From Paenibacillus massiliensis subsp. panacisoli DSM 21345 (GTDB lineage Bacteria; Bacillota; Bacilli; Paenibacillales; Paenibacillaceae), in contig NZ_AUFO01000001.1 of NCBI RefSeq assembly GCF_000426545.1, forward strand, positions 186,001 through 250,000: a stretch of DNA of 64,000 bases, given 5' to 3'. Under the pieces are notes generated by a model, which did no database searches, was not told where the DNA came from, and saw only the letters and a program-made list of their open reading frames with translations. Positions 1 through 11,391 of this stretch are shown here, piece by piece (positions within the stretch are counted from its first letter, which is position 1; each line of letters starts with the position of its first letter). A program made the position numbers and the translations under genes.

Positions 1-1
1 T

Positions 2-382
2 CTCAGTCACGATCAAGGCACGGTCGATGCTCCGATTGGACGAGATACGAATGATCGCAAGATGTTCGCCGTGACAGAACGCAACAGCAAGCATGCGGTG
101 ACTCATTTTATGGTACTTGAGCGCTTTGGCGATTACACACTGCTGGAGCTGAAGCTGGAGACGGGGCGTACGCATCAGATTCGTGTGCATATGAAATTCA
201 TCGGTCATCCGCTGGTAGGCGATCCTATGTATGGGCGAAACAAAGGGATCCGAATGGATGGACAGGCACTGCATGCAGCGGTACTTGGCTTTGTTCATCC
301 ATCGTCTGGAGAATACCTTGAATTCAGTGCTCCTCTGCCTGAGGATATAGAAGATGTACTTGCTTCTCTACGCAGCAGGTAG
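2..382 (+). CDS. rluD: RluD-type pseudouridine synthase, C-terminal part (5' end outside window)
   Basis: The frame is open from base 2, so the gene enters from the left; the first ATG at 62 is internal. The visible residues include GTVDAPIGRD near the edge, then LETGRTHQIRVH and GHPLVGDPMYG, which are conserved blocks of the RluA/RluD family that turns uridine into pseudouridine in 23S rRNA. In Bacillus the homologue (ylyB) also lies just upstream of pyrR, so context agrees. The catalytic Asp block lies outside the window, so substrate specificity cannot be judged. A terminator-like hairpin follows about 45 bases after the stop. Confidence 0.9.
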   Translation, partial: LSHDQGTVDAPIGRDTNDRKMFAVTERNSKHAVTHFMVLERFGDYTLLELKLETGRTHQIRVHMKFIGHPLVGDPMYGRNKGIRMDGQALHAAVLGFVHPSSGEYLEFSAPLPEDIEDVLASLRSR

Positions 383-425
383 TCCAATATTGCACTGCAT
401 GCGCTGATATAAAGCTGGCTTTTCG

Positions 426-466
426 AGCACTCACTCTTCCTTTTCGGGAGTAGCGGGTGCTTTTTA
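426..466 (+). terminator. Probable intrinsic terminator after rluD
   Basis: AGCAC(TC) pairs with (GG)GTGCT, with an inner ACTC/GAGT helix and a T-run (TTTTT) right after the stem. The asymmetric internal loop makes it moderate in strength. It would separate rluD from the inserted 242-aa gene. Confidence 0.55.
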
Positions 467-566
467 CATTTTACAAAAAGAGGGGGAACCTTCATCATTG
501 CCCCTTGTTCACTTATCAACTGCCAGCATATAGTCTATAAGGATCAGGAATAAATTACTATATTTA

Positions 567-663
567 TTTACAAAATAGACCCAATGGATTATTATACTTG
601 AGACAATACATATGAATGCATTTGGTAATACCCTGCTGGATAAGTTGTTGGGGTGTTTTTTTG
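567..663 (+). promoter_or_regulatory. Promoter plus terminator-like hairpin in the leader of the 242-aa gene
   Basis: TTTACA (567-572), a 17-base spacer and TATTAT (590-595) form a plausible sigma-A promoter. About 25 bases after the expected start, AATACCC (627-633) pairs with GGGTGTT (651-657) and is followed by seven T residues. A promoter followed at once by a terminator suggests an attenuated leader for the gene at 768, or a short RNA of about 60 bases. The rest of the 383-767 interval holds nothing else recognisable; a 40-codon frame from ATG 612 has no ribosome site. Confidence 0.4.
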
Positions 664-767
664 TTAAGGAAGTAGATCACCCAAAAAAGAATGGTCATTC
701 CTATTCCACATCGGTTACGGCGGCATGCAGTTAATATTTGTACCTATTTACATGACGGAGGTTAGGA

Positions 768-1496
768 ATGAAAGTATTAAAGGTGTTTTCTATTTCTGTA
801 GCTGTATTCGCTGTACTATTTTTAGGAGTGGCCTTATACATTACTTCAGCCATGCCGCAGCTATTACAGACGAATAACAGTTCATCTACGACGGATTCTT
901 CACCAGACACTAAAAATGACGAGAATGCAGAGGTCAAGCGGGATGCTTTGCAGCCATCTTCAACCGAGAAAACCCCATCAACTACAAAGTCTCATTCGTC
1001 GGAGACGACCGATCCACCGAATGCTGAAGACAATTCGTCAGAGGCAGCTGATTCCTCAGTTACTCAACCCGAGGATTCTTTGCAACCGGAGCCGGTCCAA
1101 TCCTTGATGTCATCTTCAGAAAATGTAGTACAAGAATCGCCGAAGGTAAGTTCAAGCTTGGATTCAAGTACCCTCATTATTGGAAGATGGAAGGCTGCTG
1201 GAATTCCAAATGGGTACATGGAATTCTTTAGGGACGGCACATTTGCAAGAGGTACTTATGAAGGTGAGAACGATTACTATGAATTTTCGGGGACGTATTC
1301 CTTTAGCAACAATACACGCTTGAAACTCCAGTATGAGCTATGGACGTTAGCAACTCCCCCAGACTATAAAACTACCTCGGTAGAAAATACAAGTCATGTA
1401 TTCGAGATTGCCGTTAACGATAACAAACTTGTAATTCCTGGGGCCAAGAAACCATTTGGTGAAACGGAGTGGACTAGAGTTGATTATAATCAGTAA
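768..1496 (+). CDS. Membrane-anchored protein with Ser/Thr-rich linker and lipocalin-like C-terminal domain
   Basis: Function is not recognised. The 242-aa product starts with a short basic stretch and one hydrophobic segment (about residues 7-28) with no Cys lipobox, so it is probably anchored by an uncleaved signal-anchor. Residues 30-130 are a Ser/Thr/Pro/Glu-rich, low-complexity stalk that would extend through the wall. The C-terminal 105 residues begin GRWK and contain YMEFFRDGTFARGTY and FSGTYSF, the pattern of small beta-barrel lipocalin-like or DUF5640-like domains. The start is set by GGAGG about 10 bases upstream. The gene sits between rluD and pyrR, neighbours in Bacillus, so it looks like an insertion. 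A terminator-like hairpin lies in its leader. Confidence 0.75.
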   Translation: MKVLKVFSISVAVFAVLFLGVALYITSAMPQLLQTNNSSSTTDSSPDTKNDENAEVKRDALQPSSTEKTPSTTKSHSSETTDPPNAEDNSSEAADSSVTQPEDSLQPEPVQSLMSSSENVVQESPKVSSSLDSSTLIIGRWKAAGIPNGYMEFFRDGTFARGTYEGENDYYEFSGTYSFSNNTRLKLQYELWTLATPPDYKTTSVENTSHVFEIAVNDNKLVIPGAKKPFGETEWTRVDYNQ

Positions 1497-2041
1497 ATAT
1501 CGTCCTCTTCAGATGTCGAGTAATCAAATCTACTCTATTTAACAACATGTGGTGAGTTGTCTCCCTTTTTGGGAAGCTCATATTGGCATGTATAATTGGG
1601 CGATTGTGCGGAAGCTCCGGGATCAACTGCAGACGTATGCATATCGGATAAAAGAAGCCTCTCCTACCACATGAAGTGGAGTGAGAGGCTTTTTCGCTTT
1701 GGATAATTTAGTTGCGATTCGTACAAAGATCCATGATAACTCAACATTCAACTCACTGTGGAGATGGATTAAGCTTAAAGGAATAAGAAATGGAAGAAGA
1801 CTTGAAAAAATCGGAGTGGATAATTATGCAGTGAAGCTGTATAATTATAAACGAAGATCAGATGGCTTACATTCCAGGTGAATTTCAGGTTACTTACCAG
1901 CAATAAGAATGAACCGATGTAAGTGTGGAATCTTATTACAGCTTTTCTTGTGGGCAATGTGTAGAACTTATTTCTAAAGGATTCGTGCTCTCAACAACTT
2001 CATAATCTGCAAATGCTTCCGGTGCTCCGGCAGGCAAGGTG
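1497..2041. other. Intergenic region between the 242-aa gene and the pyr promoter
   Basis: No convincing gene. It contains a strong hairpin terminator at 1655-1696 and, ahead of it, a promoter-like pair TTGGGA (1569) and TATAAT (1591) with a 16-base spacer. The 66-codon frame over the hairpin (1681-1881) and the minus-strand frames crossing the pyr leader lack ribosome sites and are treated as chance. Confidence 0.5.
1655..1696 (+). terminator. Intrinsic terminator
   Basis: AAGCCTCTC (1655-1663) pairs perfectly with GAGAGGCTT (1683-1691) and is followed by TTTT. It closes the transcript of the 242-aa gene or of a short RNA starting near 1600. Confidence 0.8.
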
Positions 2042-2070
2042 TTGACAGGCCATTTCCTGTATGTCATAAT
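2042..2070 (+). promoter_or_regulatory. Sigma-A promoter of the pyr operon
   Basis: A perfect -35 TTGACA (2042-2047) and a -10 CATAAT (2065-2070) are 17 bases apart. The predicted start near 2077 gives a leader of about 220 bases that contains the PyrR attenuator. Confidence 0.85.
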
Positions 2071-2092
2071 GCATGAAGGAAATCTGAATAGC

Positions 2093-3768
<1,676 letters not shown>

Positions 3769-3809
3769 GGATGAAAGATCAGAGACTTGAAGCGGAGGAA
3801 TCGAAGCAC

Positions 3810-5108
3810 ATGATATCCCAATGGATCATAAATGCAAGCTTGTTGAATGAGCAAGGTGAGCAGGTTAACGGAGCGGTACAGATAGCTGAAGGACAAATTC
3901 AGGGCGTATATTACGGCCAAGAGCTTCCGAATCCGGAGGAGGGTGCGGAGATCGTGGATGCTGGCGGCAAGCTGGTCATTTCGGGCTTGATCGATATGCA
4001 CGTACACTTGCGTGAACCTGGCTTCGAACATAAAGAAACGATTGAGACAGGTAGCAGATCAGCAGTCAAGGGTGGATTTACAACAATCGCCTGTATGCCA
4101 AATACACGCCCAGTCACGGATAGCCCGGAGATTGTGGAGCTGGTCCTGAACAAAGCGAAGGAAGCTGGATTGGCGAAGGTACTACCATACGCCGCGATTA
4201 CGAAGGGTGAGCTCGGACGAGAGCTGACAGATTTCGAAGCTCTGCGACAAGCCGGAGCCATTGGCTTCACCGATGATGGAGTGGGTGTACAGAGTGCGCA
4301 GATGATGAAGGATGCCATGTACCGTGCACAGGCGCTCGACATGCCAGTCATCGCCCACTGTGAGGACAACACCCTTGTAGAAGGAGCACCTGTTGCTGAA
4401 GGCTCGTTTGCAACCAAGCATGGCTTGAAGGGCATTCCAAATGAATCCGAAGCGATTCATGTCGGACGGGATATTTTGCTCGCTGAGGCTACGGGTGTAC
4501 ATTATCACGTATGCCACGTCAGCACGGAGCAATCCATAAGGTTGATTCGCCAGGCCAAGGAGATTGGGATTCGAGTGACTGCTGAGGTATGTCCACACCA
4601 TCTGATTCTGTCAGAAGAGGATATCCCGGGAATGGATGCCAATTGGAAAATGAATCCTCCATTACGCAGTCCACGCGACGTGCAGGCCTGCATTGAGGCC
4701 TTGATGGATGGAACGATCGACATAATCGTGACGGACCATGCACCGCACAGTGCAGAAGAGAAGGCTAAGGGAATGCAGCTTGCTCCGTTTGGCATCGTGG
4801 GCTTCGAGACAGCCTTCCCGCTGCTCTATACGAGATTCGTGGAGACAGGGCTGTGGACACTCGAATTCCTGGTGCAAAAAATGACAAAGGCTCCAGCAGA
4901 GGTATTCCGACTGGAGACGGGACGACTTGCGAAGGGAGCACCTGCTGACCTAACTATGATTGATCTGGAGCAGGAACAGGCAGTGGACCCAGAGACCTTC
5001 GTGTCCAAAGGCCACAATACACCTTTCGGTGGATGGAAGCTGAAGGGCTGGCCGGTTGCTACTTGGGTAGATGGTCAGATCGTCTGGAGCGTAAAAACAG
5101 AACAATAA
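3810..5108 (+). CDS. pyrC: Dihydroorotase (class I)
   Basis: It cyclises carbamoyl-aspartate to dihydroorotate in the cytoplasm. DMHVHLREPG (about residues 61-70) supplies two zinc-binding His residues and VTDHAPHS (about 306-313) carries the catalytic Asp and substrate-binding residues. The frame opens at 3771, only two bases after the pyrB stop, but that ATG has a poor ribosome site. The ATG at 3810 follows GGAGG and gives 432 aa, close to the usual 428, with the standard hydrophobic first strand at the start. I therefore prefer 3810; the 445-aa form from 3771 remains possible. Confidence 0.93.
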   Translation: MISQWIINASLLNEQGEQVNGAVQIAEGQIQGVYYGQELPNPEEGAEIVDAGGKLVISGLIDMHVHLREPGFEHKETIETGSRSAVKGGFTTIACMPNTRPVTDSPEIVELVLNKAKEAGLAKVLPYAAITKGELGRELTDFEALRQAGAIGFTDDGVGVQSAQMMKDAMYRAQALDMPVIAHCEDNTLVEGAPVAEGSFATKHGLKGIPNESEAIHVGRDILLAEATGVHYHVCHVSTEQSIRLIRQAKEIGIRVTAEVCPHHLILSEEDIPGMDANWKMNPPLRSPRDVQACIEALMDGTIDIIVTDHAPHSAEEKAKGMQLAPFGIVGFETAFPLLYTRFVETGLWTLEFLVQKMTKAPAEVFRLETGRLAKGAPADLTMIDLEQEQAVDPETFVSKGHNTPFGGWKLKGWPVATWVDGQIVWSVKTEQ

Positions 5109-5207
5109 TACTCATTTTGCTAAATCAATCGCCAAAGTGAAAGATGGCTGGGCGAGGATATGTGCAGAATGCTTAATAGACAAGATCAATTAGAGGAGTG
5201 AGACGGA

Positions 5208-6344
5208 ATGCAGGCAAGATTATTGCTTCAAGACGGCACGCTGTTCACCGGCACAGCATTCGGTGCTGAAGGTGAAAAGACGGGCGAGGTGGTATTTAAC
5301 ACAGGAATTACAGGCTATCAAGAGGTACTTACAGACCCTTCGTATTGTGGTCAGATCGTTACGATGACATATCCGTTGATCGGGAACTATGGGATAACAC
5401 GTGATGATTTTGAATCCGTCCGTCCTTATGTGCATGGCTTTGCGGTGCGCCGCTATGAGCCTGTTCCAAGTAACTGGAGAGCACAATACAGCGTTGACGC
5501 TCTGTTGAAGGAATATGGCATTATCGGGATCAGCGACATTGACACCCGGATGCTGACCCGCATCATCCGTCATCACGGTACGATGAAAGGCATTTTGACA
5601 ACCTCCTCCAAGTCCGTGGAAGAGCTGCTGGAAATGATGAATGACACGACAATAGCTGAGCTCCGCAATCAGGTACCGATGACCTCGACTCCACATATGT
5701 ACAGCAGCCCTGGTAACGGTGAGCGCATTGTACTGATCGATTATGGCGCAAAAAGTGGTATTCTGCGCGAGCTGAACGAGCGTGGCTGTGATGTTGTCGT
5801 CGTGCCTCACAATGTGACTGCCGATGAAGTCCGCAGACTGAACCCGGATGGCATTCAGCTATCCAACGGCCCTGGGGACCCTAAGGATGTGCCACATGCA
5901 GTAGATACTATTCGTGAATTGCTTGGCGAGTATCCGATCTTCGGCATTTGTCTCGGCCATCAGCTCTTTGCCCTAGCGGCAGGTGCAGATACTGAGAAGC
6001 TGAAATTCGGTCATCGCGGTGGCAACCATCCGGTTAAGGAGCTGGAGAGCGGACGCTGCTTCATCACCTCCCAGAACCACGGTTACTCGGTAAACGAGCA
6101 GTCCGTAGAGGGAACAGAGCTGGAAATTACACATATCAACAATAACGATAAAACGGTGGAGGGACTCAAGCATAAACGCTTCCCAGCCTTCTCCGTGCAG
6201 TATCATCCAGAGGCAGCCCCAGGGCCGCACGACAGCAGCTATCTGTTCGACCGCTTCCTGGAAATGATCCGGGAGCACAAGCTTAATCACCCTCAACAAC
6301 CGCGTCAGGCAGTCATCGCAGCTGCCGGGAAAGGAGCCCGTTAA
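5208..6344 (+). CDS. carA: Carbamoyl-phosphate synthase small (glutaminase) chain
   Basis: This is the glutamine amidotransferase subunit (pyrAA in Bacillus naming) that feeds ammonia to CarB. The 378-aa protein has the CPSase small-chain N-terminal domain (LLLQDGTLFTGTAFG, GYQEVLTDPSY) and a class I glutamine amidotransferase domain with the nucleophile in GICLGHQ (Cys about 247) and the His/Glu pair in VQYHPEAAPGP (about 331-341). GAGGAG lies 10 bases before the ATG. A 99-base gap separates it from pyrC and three bases separate it from carB. It lies under PyrR control with the rest of the operon. Confidence 0.95.
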   Translation: MQARLLLQDGTLFTGTAFGAEGEKTGEVVFNTGITGYQEVLTDPSYCGQIVTMTYPLIGNYGITRDDFESVRPYVHGFAVRRYEPVPSNWRAQYSVDALLKEYGIIGISDIDTRMLTRIIRHHGTMKGILTTSSKSVEELLEMMNDTTIAELRNQVPMTSTPHMYSSPGNGERIVLIDYGAKSGILRELNERGCDVVVVPHNVTADEVRRLNPDGIQLSNGPGDPKDVPHAVDTIRELLGEYPIFGICLGHQLFALAAGADTEKLKFGHRGGNHPVKELESGRCFITSQNHGYSVNEQSVEGTELEITHINNNDKTVEGLKHKRFPAFSVQYHPEAAPGPHDSSYLFDRFLEMIREHKLNHPQQPRQAVIAAAGKGAR

Positions 6345-6347
6345 TTC

Positions 6348-9300
6348 ATGCCGAAACATACAGATCTCAAAAAAATACTAGTCATCGGTTCCGGTCCCAT
6401 TGTCATCGGGCAGGCAGCTGAGTTCGATTACGCAGGTACTCAGGCTTGTCAAGCGCTGAAGGAAGAAGGCGTAGAAGTCATTTTGATCAACAGCAACCCT
6501 GCTACGATCATGACCGATACCAATATGGCGGATAAAGTATACATCGAGCCGATTACACTTGATTTCGTAACCCAGATTATTCGTCAGGAGCGTCCAGATG
6601 GTCTTCTGCCAACACTGGGTGGACAGACGGGATTGAACATGGCTGTAGAGCTGGCTCGTGCAGGTGTGCTTGAGAGCGAGAATGTGAAGCTGCTGGGTAC
6701 ACAGCTAAGCTCAATTGAGAAAGCGGAGGACCGCGACCTGTTCCGCGAGTTGATGCGCGAGCTGGAGCAGCCAGTTCCTGAAAGCGTGATTGTTACTACG
6801 CTTGAGGAGTCGCTGAATTTTGCAAATGAGATCGGATATCCAATTATCGTGCGCCCTGCTTATACACTCGGTGGTACAGGCGGCGGAATTTGTGCAAATG
6901 AGGAAGAGCTGCGTGAGATCGTAGCCTCTGGCCTTCGTTATAGCCCGATCGGACAATGTCTGGTCGAGAAGAGCATCGCTGGCATGAAGGAAGTAGAATA
7001 CGAAGTTATGCGTGACGGTAATGATAACTGTATCGTCGTATGTAATATGGAGAACTTTGATCCAGTCGGTGTGCATACAGGGGACAGCATCGTAGTGGCT
7101 CCAAGCCAAACGCTGTCTGACCGTGAGTATCAAATGCTGCGCTCAGCTTCCCTGAAGATCATTCGCGCGCTGAATATCGAGGGAGGCTGTAACGTTCAGT
7201 TCGCACTGGACCCACACAGCTATCAATACTATGTTATCGAGGTTAATCCTCGTGTGAGTCGCTCTTCTGCGCTTGCATCCAAAGCAACAGGCTACCCGAT
7301 TGCAAAGATGGCAGCGAAGATTGCACTCGGATATACGCTTGACGAGATCGTGAATCCGGTAACTGGGCAGACCTACGCTTGCTTCGAGCCCACGCTGGAT
7401 TATATCGTCAGCAAAATCCCACGCTGGCCATTCGATAAATTTACATCGGCGAATCGGAAGCTGGGCACACAGATGAAGGCGACTGGAGAGGTCATGGCGA
7501 TTGGACGTACCTTTGAAGAGTCGATGCACAAGGCTGTTCGTTCCCTGGAGATCGGTGTGAACCGTATTCATCTGAAGGAAGCGGAAGAGCTGTCCGACGA
7601 GGTGCTGAAGCAGCGTCTGAACAAGCCAGATGATGAGCGGATGTTCTTGGTGGCAGAAGCATTCCGACGTGGATATACACAGCAGGAGATTCAAGACCTG
7701 ACCAGCATCGACTGGTGGTTCCTCGACAAGATCGAAGGCATTGTAGAATTCGAGAAGAAGCTTGCTTCAGAGGAAGAGCTCACTTACGATACGCTGTACC
7801 AAGCGAAGCGCATGGGCTTCACGGACCGTTCCATCGCTGAGCTGCGTAGTGCATCACCACTGGGTGGCGGGTATAAGACGGAAGCAGAGGTAACTGAATT
7901 CCGTAAATCACATCATCTTCGCCCTGTATACAAAATGGTAGATACCTGTGCGGCGGAATTCGAAGCAACAACGCCATACTACTACTCCACATATGAGACT
8001 GAGAATGAAGTGACCGAGACTCGGAAGGAAAAGGTCGTCGTTCTGGGCTCCGGGCCGATTCGGATCGGGCAGGGGATCGAATTCGACTATTCCACGGTGC
8101 ATGCGGTATGGGCGATTCAAAAAGCCGGGTACGAAGCGGTTATCATTAACAACAACCCGGAGACGGTATCGACGGATTTCAATACATCAGACCGTCTGTA
8201 CTTCGAGCCACTGTTCTTCGAGGACGTCATGAACGTCATCGAGCAGGAGCAGCCGATTGGAGTGATCGTGCAGTTCGGTGGACAGACAGCGATTAACCTC
8301 GCCGCACCGCTTAGCAAGGCAGGTGTCAAGATTCTCGGTACAGACCTTGCGAGCATAGATGAAGCAGAGGATCGCAAGAAGTTCGAAGCGCTGTTGACTC
8401 GTCTGAAGATTGCACAGCCTAAGGGTAGTACAGTAACTTCTGTAGATGAAGCAGTAGAGACGGCACAAGGTCTGGGTTATCCAGTGCTGGTGCGCCCATC
8501 CTACGTACTGGGTGGACGCGCAATGGAGATTGTATATTCTGATGAAGAGCTGCTGAGCTACATGGAGCAAGCGGTGAAGATCAATCCTGAGCATCCGGTC
8601 TTGATTGACCGCTACATGCTTGGCAAAGAAGTGGAAGTCGATGCGATCTGTGACGGTGAGACGGTAATCGTTCCTGGAATCATGGAGCACGTAGAGCGCG
8701 CCGGAGTTCACTCTGGTGACTCGATCGCGGTATATCCGCCTCAGCATCTGGATGCAGCTACGAAGCAGAAGATTGTGGATATCACAATCAGCATCGCTAA
8801 GGAATTGAAGACGATTGGCCTGGTGAACATTCAGTTCGTCATTCATGGCGGAGAAGTGTATGTCATCGAGGTAAATCCACGCTCTTCACGTACAGTGCCT
8901 TTCTTGAGCAAGGTTACGAACATTCCGATGGCAAATGTAGCTACTCAAGCGATCCTCGGTACGAAGCTGAAGGATATGGGCTACACGGATGGTCTGTGGC
9001 CTGAGAGCGAGTATGTATCGGTCAAAGTACCGGTCTTCTCCTTCGCCAAGCTGCGCCGCGTAGAGCCTACACTCGGACCAGAAATGAAGTCCACAGGTGA
9101 GGTTATGGGACGTGACGCTAAATACGCCAAGGCACTGTATAAAGGTCTTGTAGGTGCAGGCATGAAGATTCCTTCTACGGGTGCGATCATCGCTACGATG
9201 GCTGACAAGGATAAGGAAGAGGCAGTAGAGCTGCTGCGCGGCTTCTACAAGCTGGGCTACAAGATCTACGCGACTGGCGGAACAGCTGCTGCCCTGCAGG

Positions 9301-9563
9301 CCGCTAATATCCCGGTTACCATCGTGAATAAGCTCAGTGAGGGTACACCGAACATTCTGGATCTGATCCGTACGGGCGAAGCGAACTTCGTGTTCAACAC
9401 GCTGACCAAAGGTAAGACGCCTACTCGTGATGGATTCCGTATCCGCCGTGAGGCAGTGGAGAACGGTATTGTCTGCATGACGTCCCTGGATACGGTAAAA
9501 GCATTGCTCGGTATGCTGGAGACCTTGAACTTCTCCTCCGAGGCGATGCCTGTTCTGAGCTAG
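6348..9563 (+). CDS. carB: Carbamoyl-phosphate synthase large chain
   Basis: The 1071-aa protein (pyrAB in Bacillus) has the full duplicated layout: two ATP-grasp halves, each opening with a glycine-rich block ([19 protein letters not shown] near residue 11 and [17 protein letters not shown] near 564), and a C-terminal MGS-like allosteric domain (about 930-1071, [13 protein letters not shown]). It makes carbamoyl phosphate from bicarbonate, two ATP and ammonia delivered by CarA. No frameshift or missing block was seen. It follows carA after three bases. In Bacillus the next genes would be pyrK and pyrD; here a 376-base non-coding gap follows. Confidence 0.96.
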   Translation: MPKHTDLKKILVIGSGPIVIGQAAEFDYAGTQACQALKEEGVEVILINSNPATIMTDTNMADKVYIEPITLDFVTQIIRQERPDGLLPTLGGQTGLNMAVELARAGVLESENVKLLGTQLSSIEKAEDRDLFRELMRELEQPVPESVIVTTLEESLNFANEIGYPIIVRPAYTLGGTGGGICANEEELREIVASGLRYSPIGQCLVEKSIAGMKEVEYEVMRDGNDNCIVVCNMENFDPVGVHTGDSIVVAPSQTLSDREYQMLRSASLKIIRALNIEGGCNVQFALDPHSYQYYVIEVNPRVSRSSALASKATGYPIAKMAAKIALGYTLDEIVNPVTGQTYACFEPTLDYIVSKIPRWPFDKFTSANRKLGTQMKATGEVMAIGRTFEESMHKAVRSLEIGVNRIHLKEAEELSDEVLKQRLNKPDDERMFLVAEAFRRGYTQQEIQDLTSIDWWFLDKIEGIVEFEKKLASEEELTYDTLYQAKRMGFTDRSIAELRSASPLGGGYKTEAEVTEFRKSHHLRPVYKMVDTCAAEFEATTPYYYSTYETENEVTETRKEKVVVLGSGPIRIGQGIEFDYSTVHAVWAIQKAGYEAVIINNNPETVSTDFNTSDRLYFEPLFFEDVMNVIEQEQPIGVIVQFGGQTAINLAAPLSKAGVKILGTDLASIDEAEDRKKFEALLTRLKIAQPKGSTVTSVDEAVETAQGLGYPVLVRPSYVLGGRAMEIVYSDEELLSYMEQAVKINPEHPVLIDRYMLGKEVEVDAICDGETVIVPGIMEHVERAGVHSGDSIAVYPPQHLDAATKQKIVDITISIAKELKTIGLVNIQFVIHGGEVYVIEVNPRSSRTVPFLSKVTNIPMANVATQAILGTKLKDMGYTDGLWPESEYVSVKVPVFSFAKLRRVEPTLGPEMKSTGEVMGRDAKYAKALYKGLVGAGMKIPSTGAIIATMADKDKEEAVELLRGFYKLGYKIYATGGTAAALQAANIPVTIVNKLSEGTPNILDLIRTGEANFVFNTLTKGKTPTRDGFRIRREAVENGIVCMTSLDTVKALLGMLETLNFSSEAMPVLS

Positions 9564-9939
9564 CGGATAGAGTAAAGAGCATAAGCTTCCTACAACATTA
9601 GTACCACGACTGGATATGGTTTCGGGTTGAATGGCCTGGGAAGCACATTGTTAGCGGAAAGCGGGGAAGCTATAAAGAAACGAAGTGTCCGCCTTTAAGC
9701 TTGCTGTTCAACCGCCGAAGCAGCTTGGATCAAAGAACAGCAAGCTTAACAGCGGTCGACATGGCTCCCTGCTTGCAGCGACTCTATTTTCAATTATGAT
9801 CCGGCCAAGGTACTAGAACACAGCAACGAATGATGAGAGGACATCTTCAGCACCGTCTGATGGATGTCCTTTATCACGGGCAAAAATCCCGAAAGTGCAC
9901 TAGAATGAGCTGAAATCGAGCAACAGGAGGTATAAATGC
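9564..9939. other. Non-coding gap at the place of pyrK-pyrD
   Basis: No open frame of note. It contains a perfect 15-base inverted repeat, TTAAGCTTGCTGTTC (9695-9709) with its complement at 9735-9749, and a second hairpin AGGACATC (9838-9845) with GATGTCCT downstream, with an inner TCAG/CTGA helix. Neither has a strong T-run, so read-through into pyrF is plausible. They may act as RNA processing or stability elements, or be remains of a deletion. Confidence 0.6.
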
Positions 9940-10677
9940 ATGACTGATGAATTCAAGCGCATGGCCGGAAGGCTGATTGTTGCACTGGATTATCCGAATC
10001 CAGAGCCAGCCCGTCAACTGGTTCAGCAGCTGGAGGGGATTCCTTGCTACATGAAGATAGGGATGCAGCTCTACTACGCGGCAGGTCCAGCCTTCGTACA
10101 GGAGCTTAAGGCTAAGGGCTACTCCGTTTTTCTTGATCTGAAAATGCATGATATCCCTAATACGGTACGTGGCGGAGCGAACAGCATCACACACCTCGGC
10201 GTAGATATGTTCAACGTTCATGCAGCCGGAGGCGCTGCCATGATGCAGGCTGCCCGCGAAGGAGCTGAGGCTGCACTGGAGGAGAACACAGACTTGTCCA
10301 TGCCTATCATTATTGCGGTGACCCAACTGACCAGCACGAATCAGCAGGTGATGAATGAAGAGATTGGTATACCGGGTACTGTAGAAGATACAGTAGTGCG
10401 TTATGCGGTGTTGACGAAGGAGGCAGGACTGCAAGGTGTCGTAGCTTCCCCACTGGAAGCTGCAGCAATACAAGCAGCCTGTGGTCCTGAATTCAGTACA
10501 ATAACACCAGGTATACGTCCAGCCGGAAGTGACATTGGAGACCAGTCCCGCTTCACGACACCAGGATCAGCGATCGCCGGCGGCAGTACATACATTGTCG
10601 TGGGCCGTCCGATTACAGCAGCAGCAGATCCAAGACAGGCTGCCCTACAAATTATTGAGGAGATGGTTCAAGCATGA
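9940..10677 (+). CDS. pyrF: Orotidine 5'-phosphate decarboxylase
   Basis: It decarboxylates OMP to UMP, the last step of the pathway. The 245-aa TIM barrel shows the catalytic [10 protein letters not shown] motif (about residues 65-74) with its Asp-Lys-Asp set, and [14 protein letters not shown] with VVGRPIT near the phosphate site. The start is ATG 9940 with AGGAGG nine bases upstream; an ATG four bases earlier runs into a stop after three codons. It overlaps pyrE by four bases. Confidence 0.95.
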   Translation: MTDEFKRMAGRLIVALDYPNPEPARQLVQQLEGIPCYMKIGMQLYYAAGPAFVQELKAKGYSVFLDLKMHDIPNTVRGGANSITHLGVDMFNVHAAGGAAMMQAAREGAEAALEENTDLSMPIIIAVTQLTSTNQQVMNEEIGIPGTVEDTVVRYAVLTKEAGLQGVVASPLEAAAIQAACGPEFSTITPGIRPAGSDIGDQSRFTTPGSAIAGGSTYIVVGRPITAAADPRQAALQIIEEMVQA

Positions 10678-11315
10678 CCACATTAGCAGCGATCCCCGAG
10701 AGTATAGCCGAGCATCTGCTTCGGATTCAGGCAGTAGCACTTAGACCTCAGGAGCCATTTACCTGGACATCAGGCATCAAATCCCCGATCTATTGCGATA
10801 ACCGCTTGACGATGAGCCATCCAGAGGTTAGAGAGCTGATTGCTGATTCATTCGCCGCAGTCATCAAGGAGAGGTATCCTGAAGCACAGGTCATTGCGGG
10901 AACTGCGACAGCGGGTATTCCCCATGCGGCATGGGTTGCGCAGAAGCTGCAGCTGCCAATGGCTTATGTACGTGACAAGGCCAAAGGTCATGGCAAGGAG
11001 AATCAGATTGAAGGCCGCATCGAAGCGGGGCAGAAGGTCGTCGTCATCGAGGATCTGATTTCGACCGGGGGCAGCTCCATCAAGGCTGCAGAGGCTATTA
11101 AGCAAGTAGGGGCAGAGCCACTGGCGGTGCTGGCGATCTTCACTTATGAGCTGGATAAGTCTACGCAAGCATTCGCAGAAGCTGGCTTGAAGCTGGATAC
11201 ACTTTCGAATTACAGTGCATTGATGCAGGTAGCCTTGCGCACAGGGGCTATTCAGGAGGAAGAGTTGGAACTGCTTCGTTCATGGCGAGAAGACCCATCG
11301 TCCTTCGGTAAGTAA
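10674..11315 (+). CDS. pyrE: Orotate phosphoribosyltransferase
   Basis: It joins orotate to PRPP to form OMP. The 213-aa protein carries the PRPP loop [14 protein letters not shown] (about residues 121-134), the [16 protein letters not shown] substrate block and [17 protein letters not shown], the flexible catalytic loop with conserved Lys residues. The ATG overlaps the pyrF stop (ATGA), so the pair is translationally coupled. It is the last gene of the operon and is followed by a strong terminator. Confidence 0.95.
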   Translation: MTTLAAIPESIAEHLLRIQAVALRPQEPFTWTSGIKSPIYCDNRLTMSHPEVRELIADSFAAVIKERYPEAQVIAGTATAGIPHAAWVAQKLQLPMAYVRDKAKGHGKENQIEGRIEAGQKVVVIEDLISTGGSSIKAAEAIKQVGAEPLAVLAIFTYELDKSTQAFAEAGLKLDTLSNYSALMQVALRTGAIQEEELELLRSWREDPSSFGK

Positions 11316-11345
11316 TTCGACACATCATATGGGTTGTGAAAATTC

Positions 11346-11385
11346 AATGAGCCTGAAGGAGTTATTCCTTCGGGCTCATTTTTTG
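11346..11385 (+). terminator. Terminator of the pyr operon
   Basis: AATGAGCCTGAAGGA (11346-11360) pairs with TCCTTCGGGCTCATT (11366-11380) around a five-base loop, followed by TTTT. It also faces the convergent minus-strand ECF-PHP cluster. Confidence 0.92.
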
Positions 11386-11391
11386 TGCGTG

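Noticed and set aside
612..734. 40-codon leader peptide before the 242-aa gene
   Set aside because: No ribosome site, and the frame runs through the proposed terminator stem.
1681..1881. 66-codon plus-strand frame
   Set aside because: It starts inside a strong terminator stem, has no ribosome site and no recognisable protein pattern.
3771..3809. Extended N-terminus for pyrC
   Set aside because: The ATG at 3771 lacks a ribosome site and would add residues not found in dihydroorotases; the start at 3810 fits better.
6711..8846. Several long minus-strand frames opposite carB
   Set aside because: They mirror the codon structure of a clearly functional 1071-codon gene and carry no independent signals.
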